DNA of 64,000 nt, from NCBI RefSeq assembly GCF_000758325.1, contig NZ_CP009459.1, forward strand, positions 3,286,001 through 3,350,000. Reading direction: 5' to 3'. Origin of the DNA: Cedecea neteri. Its GTDB lineage: Bacteria > Pseudomonadota > Gammaproteobacteria > Enterobacterales > Enterobacteriaceae. The position numbers and the translations under genes are program-made. The notes below the pieces were generated by a model. The model saw only the letters and a program-made list of their open reading frames with translations, did no database searches and was not told where the DNA came from. Below, one piece after another: positions 27,121-34,496 of this stretch; the stretch's first letter is position 1; the number at the start of each line of letters is the position of its first letter.

Positions 27121-28610
27121 TTCAGCCTCAAATCATACAGCGGGATACGGGCGTCGGCGCGTCCGGTAAAGTTCAGGCTGTCGCTGTTGGCATACAGAGA
27201 ATCCTCGCGGTAGAGCGGGATCAGCGGCTGCTCTTTGGCGACAACTTTCTGGATGTCCTGCAGGATAACTTCACGCTTCTTCGCATCTACCGTTGAGCGG
27301 CTGGCGTTCAGCAGCTTATCCAGTTCAGGGTTGCTGACCGTGGAGTACGGCTCGCCGGAGTGCAGGATAGGGTACAGCGCGGCATCGGCATCCAGGGTCT
27401 GGGTTGAGCCCCAAGCCAGCATGTACATTTCTGCCTGTTTACCGGAAGCCACCTGCTGGGTATAGACGGACCACTCAGGCACTTCAAGCTGCGCCTTCAC
27501 GCCGATGGCCGCTAAGTCCTGCACAATCGCCTGGGCCACTTCGGCGCTGGCGATATAGCGACGCGGCGCCTGGAATTTCAGCGTGAAGCCGTCCGGGTAA
27601 CCCGCTTCCTTAAGTAAGGCTTTTGCTTTGGCGATGTCCTGCTCAGGGGCCGGAACATTGAGGTAGCCAAAATCCTTCGCACCAGCCATGGTGCCGGTTG
27701 GCGTGCCAAAGCCGTGCAGGAGTTGGGTGGTATAGGCTTGACGATTCAGCGCCAGCGACAGCGCCTGGCGAACCCGCGCATCACTTAAAGGTTTCTCACC
27801 ATTCTTCAGGCCGAGGTAAATGGTCAATCCGCCGCCTTTCACCTGCTCGAGATGAATACCTGGCTTGTTTTTAAGCGTCGAAACAAGATCGGCAGGGACG
27901 CTGTCAACCAGCTGTACTTCACCTGTTAACAGGGCAGTAATACGGGCAGTTGCTTCGGGGATTGGACGCCAGGTCACCTGGTCAATTGTGGGTTTTCCAC
28001 GCCAATAATGTGGATTAGCCTGCATAACGACACGTTCATCTGGTATAAATTCTTTTAATGTATATGCTCCACTACCAATAGGTTTTCGTGCAAATTCCGC
28101 AGCACCGACTTTACTTACATAGGCAGGCGGCACGATATAGGTCGGATAACGGCTCATACGGGTCGGTAACAGCGGGTCAGGGCCGTCGGTGTGAATGCGA
28201 ACTTGATAGTCGCCTGTGACCTCTACCGACTTAATGGTGCGGATGTAAGAAATGGTCGGAGCGTGGTTGGCCGGGTCAAGAATACGGTCGATAGAGAATT
28301 TCACAGCCGCGGCGTTAACAGGTTCACCGTTGGTGAAAGTAACGCCGGGGCGTAAGTCGAATTGCCAGGTCGTGTCATCCAGCGCTTTCCAGGATGTTGC
28401 AAGGCCCGGTTGAAGCTGCATGTTTTTATCACGCAGGACCAGCGTATCGAAAATATTGTCCACCAGGGTGGCGGCTTCTTTAAGAAAACCGGGATCCATC
28501 GCGGTGGCGGAAGCAGGTTGGGCTATAACTAATTCACTTGCGTAGCTAAAGGGGGTTACCAGGCTAATTAATACAGCCAGAGTTGCGAGTTTACGGCCAG
28601 ATGCTTTCAT
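27117..28610 (-). CDS. Peptide-type ABC solute-binding protein (SBP_bac_5)
   Basis: Periplasmic binding protein of 497 residues, family 5 (dipeptides, oligopeptides, nickel, glutathione). The Sec signal peptide ends near SYASE; family segments LQPGLATSWK and FDLRPGVTFTNGEPVNAAAVKFS are clear. ATG 28610 was chosen over TTG 28619. First gene of a seven-gene minus-strand operon running to 21177 and divergent from the GntR regulator. Ligand unknown; the enzymes downstream suggest a cysteine-containing or N-acylated amino acid. Confidence 0.88.
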   Translation of the reverse strand: MKASGRKLATLAVLISLVTPFSYASELVIAQPASATAMDPGFLKEAATLVDNIFDTLVLRDKNMQLQPGLATSWKALDDTTWQFDLRPGVTFTNGEPVNAAAVKFSIDRILDPANHAPTISYIRTIKSVEVTGDYQVRIHTDGPDPLLPTRMSRYPTYIVPPAYVSKVGAAEFARKPIGSGAYTLKEFIPDERVVMQANPHYWRGKPTIDQVTWRPIPEATARITALLTGEVQLVDSVPADLVSTLKNKPGIHLEQVKGGGLTIYLGLKNGEKPLSDARVRQALSLALNRQAYTTQLLHGFGTPTGTMAGAKDFGYLNVPAPEQDIAKAKALLKEAGYPDGFTLKFQAPRRYIASAEVAQAIVQDLAAIGVKAQLEVPEWSVYTQQVASGKQAEMYMLAWGSTQTLDADAALYPILHSGEPYSTVSNPELDKLLNASRSTVDAKKREVILQDIQKVVAKEQPLIPLYREDSLYANSDSLNFTGRADARIPLYDLRLK

Positions 28611-28794
28611 TGTAGTCAATCCCTATACGTTACCGTCTAAATTATTGACGGATATCGAATGTTTCGTCAGGTTAATTCGCATGGTGGTATAAATTTGTGG
28701 TAAGAGTACATGATATATCCTATATACTCCATTGATGACAAGCCAGTTATTAAACTGCAAATACAAAGTAGTTATTTTGCTATAGGAAATAAAC
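28611..28794. promoter_or_regulatory. Divergent promoter region of sulfur/peptide cluster
   Basis: 184 bp of AT-rich DNA between the binding-protein and GntR genes must hold both promoters. A dyad-like TGATATATCCTATATAC (28709-28725) near the regulator side and a TGGTGGTATAAATTTGTGGT stretch (28682-28701) are candidate operators for the GntR protein. Assignment is tentative. Confidence 0.4.
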
Positions 28795-29451
28795 ATGCTT
28801 GACTTAGAAAAAGCGCAAAGAATGAGTTTAACCATGCAAGTAGAGGGCAGGTTAAAGAGTGCGTTGATCGTGGGAACCTTAAAACCCGGCGCAAGATTAG
28901 TGACCAAAGAGATTGCAGAGCAGCTTGGCACCAGCATTACGCCGGTGCGTGAAGCGCTTTTGCGTCTTGTTTCTTCTGGCGCGCTGGACGCGACGCCGGC
29001 GCAGGCTTTTTTGGTGCCTGAAATTTCTCTGGGGCGCTACCACGAAATTACAACCATCCGTAAAAATCTGGAGGGTATGGCGGTAGAGCAGGCGGCACGT
29101 TATATGGATAAAACAAAACTCGCCCGTCTGCAGCAGCTTTGTAATGCGTTTCTTGAAGCGAAGCATGTCAGCGTTGAGGCTGCGCTGCAGGCCAATCGGG
29201 AGTTTCGTTTCCAGCTGTTTGAGTACGCAGAGATGCCAACGCTCACCGTGTTAATTGAGCAGCTTTGGGTGCGCATTGGGCCATGCTTTAATTATCTCTA
29301 CCCGCAGTCGGAAGAAATGACGCAGGGGCACCATAATTATGACGATCTGCTGGAAGCATTGGCTGAAAAAGATGAAAAGCGCAGCGTGAAGGCAATTCAT
29401 AAAGCGATAGACGATGGGGCAGATATTTTGCGCCGACAGTACTTTGGTTAA
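28795..29451 (+). CDS. GntR-family (FCD) transcriptional regulator
   Basis: Regulator of 218 residues: an N-terminal GntR winged helix (about 10-75; GTLKPGARLVTKEIAEQLG, then TPVREALLRLVSSGAL) and a C-terminal FCD ligand domain (EITTIRKNLEGMAVEQAAR onward), which usually binds a carboxylate with a metal. ATG 28795 follows ATAGGAAATAAAC. It is divergent from the importer/enzyme operon and probably controls it in response to an imported or derived acid. Confidence 0.88.
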   Translation: MLDLEKAQRMSLTMQVEGRLKSALIVGTLKPGARLVTKEIAEQLGTSITPVREALLRLVSSGALDATPAQAFLVPEISLGRYHEITTIRKNLEGMAVEQAARYMDKTKLARLQQLCNAFLEAKHVSVEAALQANREFRFQLFEYAEMPTLTVLIEQLWVRIGPCFNYLYPQSEEMTQGHHNYDDLLEALAEKDEKRSVKAIHKAIDDGADILRRQYFG

Positions 29452-29488
29452 AGACTAAACATCTTTAATTTATTAACGCATAGCAAAT

Positions 29489-29545
29489 AAATGGCCTTTT
29501 GTCTTACTCTGGATGTGGTCAGAGCCAACAAAAGGCCATTATTTA
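29489..29545 (+). terminator. Long hairpin after the GntR gene
   Basis: ATGGCCTTTTGT (29491-29502) pairs with ACAAAAGGCCAT (29528-29539); the loop has an inner CTCTG/CAGAG stem. It is followed by TATTTATAT. A good candidate terminator for the regulator gene, directly abutting the ERIC element. Confidence 0.7.
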
Positions 29546-29740
29546 TATACCCGTCATACTTCAAGCCGCAGGTGCGTTGACTGCACCCGCTCACCTCAGT
29601 CACATAGTTAGCTATGCTCCTGAGGATTCCCGGTCTTGCCGCGTGACTCGACAAGCCTCGCCCCTCCGGGGTCAGCGTAAACGCTGTTTAAAAAGACCCG
29701 AAAGTCTTTTTGTCCTGCTGCTCGAATTATTTAGAGTATA
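29546..29740. repeat. ERIC element with ~70-bp internal insertion
   Basis: The left part (TATACCCGTCATACTTCAAG, then GCTCACCTCAGTCAC and GCTCCTGAGGATTC) and right end (CTCGAATTATTTAGAGTATA) match the 127-bp enterobacterial ERIC palindrome. About 70 bp are inserted after CTTGCCGC. The insert has three small hairpins: CCCC/GGGG at 29661-29671, CAGCG-TAAA-CGCTG at 29673-29686, and AAAAAGAC-CCGAAA-GTCTTTTT at 29690-29711, the last resembling a terminator. ERICs with similar-length insertions are known in enterics. Confidence 0.88.
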
Positions 29741-29769
29741 TTTATCGCCGTATTTCAGTAAATAATTAG

Positions 29770-30912
29770 CTAACTCAGCGCCTGGGCGAGATCCGCCCGC
29801 AAATCTTCTGCGTCTTCAATCCCGACCGATAAACGAATCAGCTGCGGCACAATGCCGTTACTCAACCGCTGCTCGAGCGGAATAGAAGCGTGGGTCATGC
29901 TGAATGGCTGGCTGACCAGGCTTTCCACGCCGCCCAGGCTTTCGGCGAGCGTGAACAGCTTCAGCTTGCGGATCACTTCCTCGGCGCGTTTTTCATTCCC
30001 GCGAACCACAATAGAAATCATGCCGCCAGGCTGCGACATTTGCTGGCGCGCAAGCTGATACTGCGGGTGAGTCTCCAGCCACGGGAAATAGACTTTTTCA
30101 ACTTCAGGATGCGTCTGGAGCCACTCTGCCAGCTGGAGTGCGTTGCTGCTGTGGCGTTCCATGCGCAGCGCCAGAGTACGAATGCCCCGCAGCGTCAGGA
30201 AGCTGCTGAACGGGTCAAGCACGCCGCCAACCGCATTTTGCAAATAGCCAAGCTGCTGCGCCAGGTCGTCATTCCCGCCAACCACCGCCAGCCCGGCGAC
30301 AACATCAGAGTGGCCGTTCAGGTACTTGGTGGCCGAGTGCACCACGATATCGAATCCGGATTCCAGCGGGCGCTGAAGTGCAGGTGAAGCGAAGGTGTTG
30401 TCGGCCACGCTTATCAGACGATGGCGTTTCGCGATATCGGCAATCGCCGCCAGGTCTGCCAGTTTTAGCAGTGGGTTGGTGGGCGTTTCCACCCAAATCA
30501 TGCGTGTTTCAGGCCGAATGGCCGCCTGGAGCCCGTCGAGATCGTCAGGCTTCACCCAGCTTACCTGAAGTGCGGCGCTTCGTTTGCGCACGTTTTCAAT
30601 CAGCCGCCAGGTGCCGCCGTACACGTCGTCAACGGCGATGATATGGCTGCCGCTGTCCAACAGTTCTAGCACAGTTGAGATAGCCGCGAGGCCAGAAGCA
30701 AACGCGTAACCCCGCTGACCGCCTTCGAGTTCGGCAATGGCCGTTTCCAGCGCCTGGCGGGTCGGGTTGCCGCTGCGAGAGTATTCAAACCCCGTATGCT
30801 GGCCCGGTGCCGGTTGAGCAAAAGTCGAGGTGGCATAAATCGGCGGCATCACCGCGCCGTGTGCATCTTCAAAAGTGCCGCTGTGCACGCTCTGGGTTGC
30901 AAATTTATTCAT
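29770..30912 (-). CDS. mtcC: Cystathionine gamma-lyase-type enzyme (MtcC-like)
   Basis: Cytoplasmic PLP enzyme of 380 residues in the Cys/Met metabolism family, expected to cleave cystathionine to cysteine. The PLP lysine lies in VHSATKYLNGHSDVVAG (near residue 197), with YSRSGNPTR and SxxSL...LVSQPFSMTHAS conserved. AAGGAAAATTC precedes its ATG. It sits 16 bp after a cystathionine beta-synthase-type gene, the arrangement of Klebsiella mtcBC, which recycles methionine sulfur to cysteine. Confidence 0.85.
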   Translation of the reverse strand: MNKFATQSVHSGTFEDAHGAVMPPIYATSTFAQPAPGQHTGFEYSRSGNPTRQALETAIAELEGGQRGYAFASGLAAISTVLELLDSGSHIIAVDDVYGGTWRLIENVRKRSAALQVSWVKPDDLDGLQAAIRPETRMIWVETPTNPLLKLADLAAIADIAKRHRLISVADNTFASPALQRPLESGFDIVVHSATKYLNGHSDVVAGLAVVGGNDDLAQQLGYLQNAVGGVLDPFSSFLTLRGIRTLALRMERHSSNALQLAEWLQTHPEVEKVYFPWLETHPQYQLARQQMSQPGGMISIVVRGNEKRAEEVIRKLKLFTLAESLGGVESLVSQPFSMTHASIPLEQRLSNGIVPQLIRLSVGIEDAEDLRADLAQALS

Positions 30913-30928
30913 GAATTTTCCTTAATAG

Positions 30929-31894
30929 TTACGCCAGGTTTTGCTGGCTGAGCCATTGATCGTTAAACATTTTCGATAAGTATTTGTTGCCGCTGTCGCA
31001 GGCGAAGGTGACCACGCGTTTTGGCGTGCTTTGTGCCTGGCAATAGCGCAAAGCGGCGGCAAGCAGGGTGCCGGTAGAAGAACCCGCCAGGACGCCTTCG
31101 TGGGTTAGCAATTCGCGGGCCGTGGAAAACGCTTCCCGGTCGCTGATCCGGTAGGCGTGCTTGACCTGTTTAAAATTGGCAAGGCCCGGCACAAAATCTT
31201 CTCCAATGCCTTCCACCAGCCAGCTGCCGACTTCGCCATATCTGCCGTGTTCCACCACGTCGGCAAGAATGGATCCGCATGGATCGGCCAGCACAAACTC
31301 GGTTTGCGGGGAATGCAGGCGGAAAAACTTTTGCAGGCCGCCTAGCGTGCCGCCGGAGCCGACTCCTACGACGATGGCGTCAATGTGGCCCCCGGTTTGT
31401 TCCCAAAGCTCAGCGGCCGTGCCAGTGGTATGGGCCAGCGGGTTTGCGGGGTTGGAAAACTGATCGATGTAATAGCTGCCCGGAATATCTGCTGCCAGCC
31501 TGAGGGCGTAATCCTGGTAATATTCCGGGTGGCCTTTGGTGACGTCCGAGCGAGTCAGGCGCACGTCCACGCCCAGCGCCCGCAGGTGGAAAATCTTCTC
31601 CTGGCTCATTTTGTCCGGCACCACCAGAATCAGCGGGTAGCCTTTTTGCGTGGCAATCAGCGCCAGTCCCAGCCCGGTGTTGCCCGCCGTGGCTTCAATA
31701 ATCGTGCCGCCCGGCTGCAGCTTACCGCTGCGCTCGGCGTGTTCGATCATCGACAGGGCAACGCGGTCTTTAATAGAGCCGCCAGGGTTTTGGTTTTCCA
31801 GCTTAAGCAGCAGCTCACAGTGGCCGGTATCAAGGTGATTGAGGCGCAGCAGCGGGGTGTGGCCTATCAGGTCCAGGACGGAATCGGCAATCAT
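30929..31894 (-). CDS. mtcB: Cystathionine beta-synthase-type enzyme (MtcB-like)
   Basis: PLP enzyme of 321 residues, without a CBS regulatory domain. The PLP lysine is in NPGGSIKDRVA (near residue 43), followed by EATAGNTGLGLA and the GVGSGGTLGG phosphate loop. It should condense serine or O-acetylserine with homocysteine to form cystathionine, feeding MtcC. I chose ATG 31894 (MIADSVLDLIGHTPLL) because GAGAGA lies upstream and the family starts here; ATG 31921 lacks an RBS. A 15-bp dyad lies 70 bp upstream. Confidence 0.85.
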   Translation of the reverse strand: MIADSVLDLIGHTPLLRLNHLDTGHCELLLKLENQNPGGSIKDRVALSMIEHAERSGKLQPGGTIIEATAGNTGLGLALIATQKGYPLILVVPDKMSQEKIFHLRALGVDVRLTRSDVTKGHPEYYQDYALRLAADIPGSYYIDQFSNPANPLAHTTGTAAELWEQTGGHIDAIVVGVGSGGTLGGLQKFFRLHSPQTEFVLADPCGSILADVVEHGRYGEVGSWLVEGIGEDFVPGLANFKQVKHAYRISDREAFSTARELLTHEGVLAGSSTGTLLAAALRYCQAQSTPKRVVTFACDSGNKYLSKMFNDQWLSQQNLA

Positions 31895-31963
31895 TTTTCT
31901 CTCAACATGAAAAGTGTTCATGTATGGAATGATAGGGCGGCGAATTGGCGCTTCTAAAGAACA

Positions 31964-31978
31964 TAAACCCGTGGTTTA
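31964..31978. promoter_or_regulatory. Candidate operator upstream of mtcB
   Basis: A perfect dyad, TAAACC-CGT-GGTTTA, lies about 70 bp upstream of the chosen mtcB start. Its regulator is unknown; the neighbouring Rrf2 protein is one candidate. Confidence 0.45.
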
Positions 31979-32091
31979 GATCGGAAAGTAATATAATGTG
32001 CTGTTCTGGCGGTAGGGAAGGAAAGCCGTTCAGATGTCCGGAATGGGGGATGGCTAAACAAGCTCTCTTTTGCCGGTTTGCGCCTGTTTTT

Positions 32092-32123
32092 AAACAAAAA
32101 AGCCAGCGACTTATGCGCTGGCT
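32092..32123 (-). terminator. Intrinsic terminator of the Rrf2 gene
   Basis: On the minus strand AGCCAGCG pairs with CGCTGGCT around CATAAGT, followed by six T residues. It ends the Rrf2 transcript 36 bp after its stop codon. Confidence 0.9.
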
Positions 32124-32158
32124 GGCTATGAATCTGCGAAATTGTACTAAGCGAAAGG

Positions 32159-32665
32159 CTAGCTGCTCCGCCGGTCGCGGATCCAGTCCTGCACCTCGAT
32201 AACAAATTCATCCGGCGCCTTACGGTACATACGGCGGGCCAGATCCAGCACGGTATGCTGGGCTAGTGCCTCTTCCATCCGCTGCTGGGCAATGTTCATT
32301 ACCGCGCGTACGCCGCAAATCCCCTCACAGGCCCATTCAGGCGGCGTTTCTTCAAACACGGCCAGCCGCTGGCGAATCTCTTTGCAGTCGAAAATGCTTT
32401 TCTCACCGTCGATGGCTTCCACAATGTCCAGCACGCTGATTTGGTCTGGCGGACGGGAAAGGATAAACCCACCTCCTTTACCTTCGCTGCTGATGACGAG
32501 CCCAGCCCTGGAAAGTTTGGTGAAAATTTTACCGAGGTAGTCGTAGGGCACGCCCTGCAGTTCGGCGATTTCGCGCACGTTCATTTCGCGGCCTTCACCT
32601 TTGCCATCCACCATGCATATCAGGCTATGAATGCCGTACTCCACGCCCGAACTGTAAAACGCCAT
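32159..32665 (-). CDS. Rrf2-family transcriptional regulator
   Basis: Regulator of 168 residues with an N-terminal winged helix (SGVEYGIHSLICM, then YDYLGKIFTKLSRAGLV and the wing SSEGKGGGFILSRP). Cysteines in FDCKEIRQRL and EWACEGICGV are spaced as in [2Fe-2S] Rrf2 proteins (IscR, NsrR), so an Fe-S or thiol-based sensor is likely. It is divergent from the flavoprotein gene at 32838, and the shared region holds a strong dyad array. It may control that gene and perhaps mtcBC. Confidence 0.88.
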   Translation of the reverse strand: MAFYSSGVEYGIHSLICMVDGKGEGREMNVREIAELQGVPYDYLGKIFTKLSRAGLVISSEGKGGGFILSRPPDQISVLDIVEAIDGEKSIFDCKEIRQRLAVFEETPPEWACEGICGVRAVMNIAQQRMEEALAQHTVLDLARRMYRKAPDEFVIEVQDWIRDRRSS

Positions 32666-32766
32666 ACTGCCTCCGACTCATTTAATCCAGGTAATGTAGG
32701 GATTTTACTCACGCGATGCAATCTGTAACCCCTAAAACAGGGGATTAAAAATAAACTCCGAAAGAT

Positions 32767-32802
32767 CTTGTCGTAGTTAACTGCGACAAGTATAGTCGCA
32801 GT
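32767..32802. promoter_or_regulatory. Overlapping operator dyads between Rrf2 and NDH-like genes
   Basis: CTTGTCGTAGTT/AACTGCGACAAG at 32767-32790 is a 24-bp palindrome with one mismatched pair. It overlaps a second perfect dyad, ACTGCGAC-N7-GTCGCAGT, at 32780-32802. Three half-sites of the form GTCG(C/T)AGT result. A separate CCCCT-AAAAC-AGGGG dyad lies at 32729-32743. A likely autoregulatory and target site of the Rrf2 protein. Confidence 0.65.
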
Positions 32803-32837
32803 CGTTGGCCACTGAGGGCCTTTACCGGAGTAGAACC

Positions 32838-34040
32838 ATGCAACAGAAGATCCTGATCCTTGGCGCCGGCTTTGCCGGTATGTGGGCAGCCCTGAGTGCG
32901 GCCAGACTGACGGCGATGCATAACCGTGACGACATTGAGATCGCCGTGCTGGCCCCGCAGCCTGAACTGCGCGTTCGCCCACGTTTTTACGAAACCGAGG
33001 TGGCTTCGCTGGTCGCTCCGCTACAGCCGTTGTTCGACGTTACTGGTGTGACTTTTGTGAAAGGCGAGGCGCAGCGTATCGACAGCGTCAATCAGTGCGT
33101 TTGGTACCGTGACGAGCAGGGCAACAGCACGCCGCGGCAGTATGACCGCCTCGTCCTGGCAACGGGCAGCAACCTGAAACGCGATCTGATCGACGGTGCG
33201 GCAGAGCATGCTTTTGACCTCGACCAGCTCGAGAGCGCCCTGCGCCTGGAGCAGCACATTTCAGACTTAGCGCAGCAGCCGGAAAGCGAAGCCCGCAACA
33301 CGGTTATTGTCTGCGGTGGCGGCTTTACCGGCATTGAGATGGCGACTGAACTGCCGGGCAGATTACGTGCGGTGCTGGGGCAAGAAACCAATGCCCGCGT
33401 TATCGTGGTAGAACGGGGCGATAAAATCGGGGGCCGCTACAGCCCCGAACTGCGGGATGTGATTGCCACCGCCAGCGAAGAACTGGGCGTGGAGTGGCGG
33501 CTGAATACCGACGTCCGCGAAATTGATGCGAACGGCATTGTGCTGGCCGACGGCGAACGCATTGCCTCCAGCACGGTGATTCTTACCGCAGGCGTGCAGG
33601 CCAGCCCGCTAACGGCGCAGATTAATGCCCCGCGTGATAAACAAGGCCGCCTGCATGTGGACGCATTTTTACGGGTGGAAGGGCAGCCAGCCATTTTTGC
33701 AACGGGGGATGTAGCGCGTGCCGAAACGGATGATCAGGGTAACCTCGCGTTAATGACCTGCCAGCACGCCATCATGCTGGGCCGTTTTGTGGGCTATAAC
33801 GTGGCGGCAAGCCTGCTGGACGTGGCGCCGCTGCCATACCGCCAGATTAACTATGTAACCTGTCTCGATCTCGGCGCTTGGGGCGCGGTGTTTACCGAAG
33901 GCTGGGAGCAAAAAGTGACGCACGTGCGCGAGGACGCGAAGAAAATTAAGCTGTCGATTACCCAGGAACTGATCTACCCGCCGGTAGCAGACAGAAAAAT
34001 CGCCTTTGAAACGGCGGATCCGTTAGCGCCGTTCGTCTAA
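32838..34040 (+). CDS. NDH-2-like FAD/NAD(P) oxidoreductase
   Basis: Flavoprotein of 400 residues with two Rossmann motifs: ILGAGFAGMWAALSAA (FAD, near residue 6) and VCGGGFTGIEMATEL (NAD(P)H, near 158), plus the FAD-binding ATGDVARAETDD near 292. It resembles type II NADH dehydrogenases but is shorter than Ndh and lacks an obvious C-terminal membrane anchor. ATG 32838 has GGAG seven bases upstream. It is divergent from an Fe-S-type Rrf2 regulator, suggesting redox or sulfide/nitrosative control; sulfide:quinone-type activity is an untested alternative. Confidence 0.82.
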   Translation: MQQKILILGAGFAGMWAALSAARLTAMHNRDDIEIAVLAPQPELRVRPRFYETEVASLVAPLQPLFDVTGVTFVKGEAQRIDSVNQCVWYRDEQGNSTPRQYDRLVLATGSNLKRDLIDGAAEHAFDLDQLESALRLEQHISDLAQQPESEARNTVIVCGGGFTGIEMATELPGRLRAVLGQETNARVIVVERGDKIGGRYSPELRDVIATASEELGVEWRLNTDVREIDANGIVLADGERIASSTVILTAGVQASPLTAQINAPRDKQGRLHVDAFLRVEGQPAIFATGDVARAETDDQGNLALMTCQHAIMLGRFVGYNVAASLLDVAPLPYRQINYVTCLDLGAWGAVFTEGWEQKVTHVREDAKKIKLSITQELIYPPVADRKIAFETADPLAPFV

Positions 34041-34049
34041 GGGATTTAT

Positions 34050-34082
34050 CATGCTGCCGAATGTTTATCAGGAGGCAGCATG
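34050..34082 (+). promoter_or_regulatory. Hairpin enclosing the yqfB start codon
   Basis: CATGCTGCC (34050-34058) and GGCAGCATG (34074-34082) form a perfect 9-bp stem with a 15-nt loop. The 3' arm contains the ATG of yqfB and the last two bases of the AGGAGG Shine-Dalgarno. It could mask translation initiation. Confidence 0.6.
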
Positions 34083-34391
34083 GCTAACGACATCACGTTT
34101 TTCCGCCGCTTTGAGCACGACATTACCGCCGGGCTCAAAACCATTACTCTGCGCGACAGCAGCGAATCCCATTTCCAGCCCGGCCAGCGTTTGCGCGTGG
34201 GCCGCTACGAAGATGACGTCTATTTCTGCACGATCGACGTCATCAGCGTGACGCCGGTGCTGCTTGACGATTTGGACGACGAACACGCCCGCCAGGAGAA
34301 CATGACGCTGGCAGAGCTTAAACAGGTGATCGGTGAAATCTACCCTGGGCTGAATGCGCTGTATGAAATTTCATTCCGGCTGGTGAGCTGA
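34080..34391 (+). CDS. yqfB: N4-acetylcytidine amidohydrolase YqfB (ASCH domain)
   Basis: Small cytoplasmic ASCH-fold enzyme of 103 residues, the same length as E. coli YqfB, which hydrolyses N4-acetylcytidine to cytidine. Conserved segments are NDITFF.RF at the start, KTIT.RD.SESHF (near 21-33), LRVGR.EDD.YFCTI and ENMTL.ELK. Perfect AGGAGG upstream of ATG 34080, but this lies against a hairpin. Confidence 0.9.
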   Translation: MANDITFFRRFEHDITAGLKTITLRDSSESHFQPGQRLRVGRYEDDVYFCTIDVISVTPVLLDDLDDEHARQENMTLAELKQVIGEIYPGLNALYEISFRLVS

Positions 34392-34496
34392 GCCTTCGCC
34401 GAGATTAGCGGGTGAGAAGGGGGATAATCGTGCGTTTGCCTGTACTGGCGGCTGGTAGTATCAGGGATACCTCTTGCGCTATTACAACAAGACATT

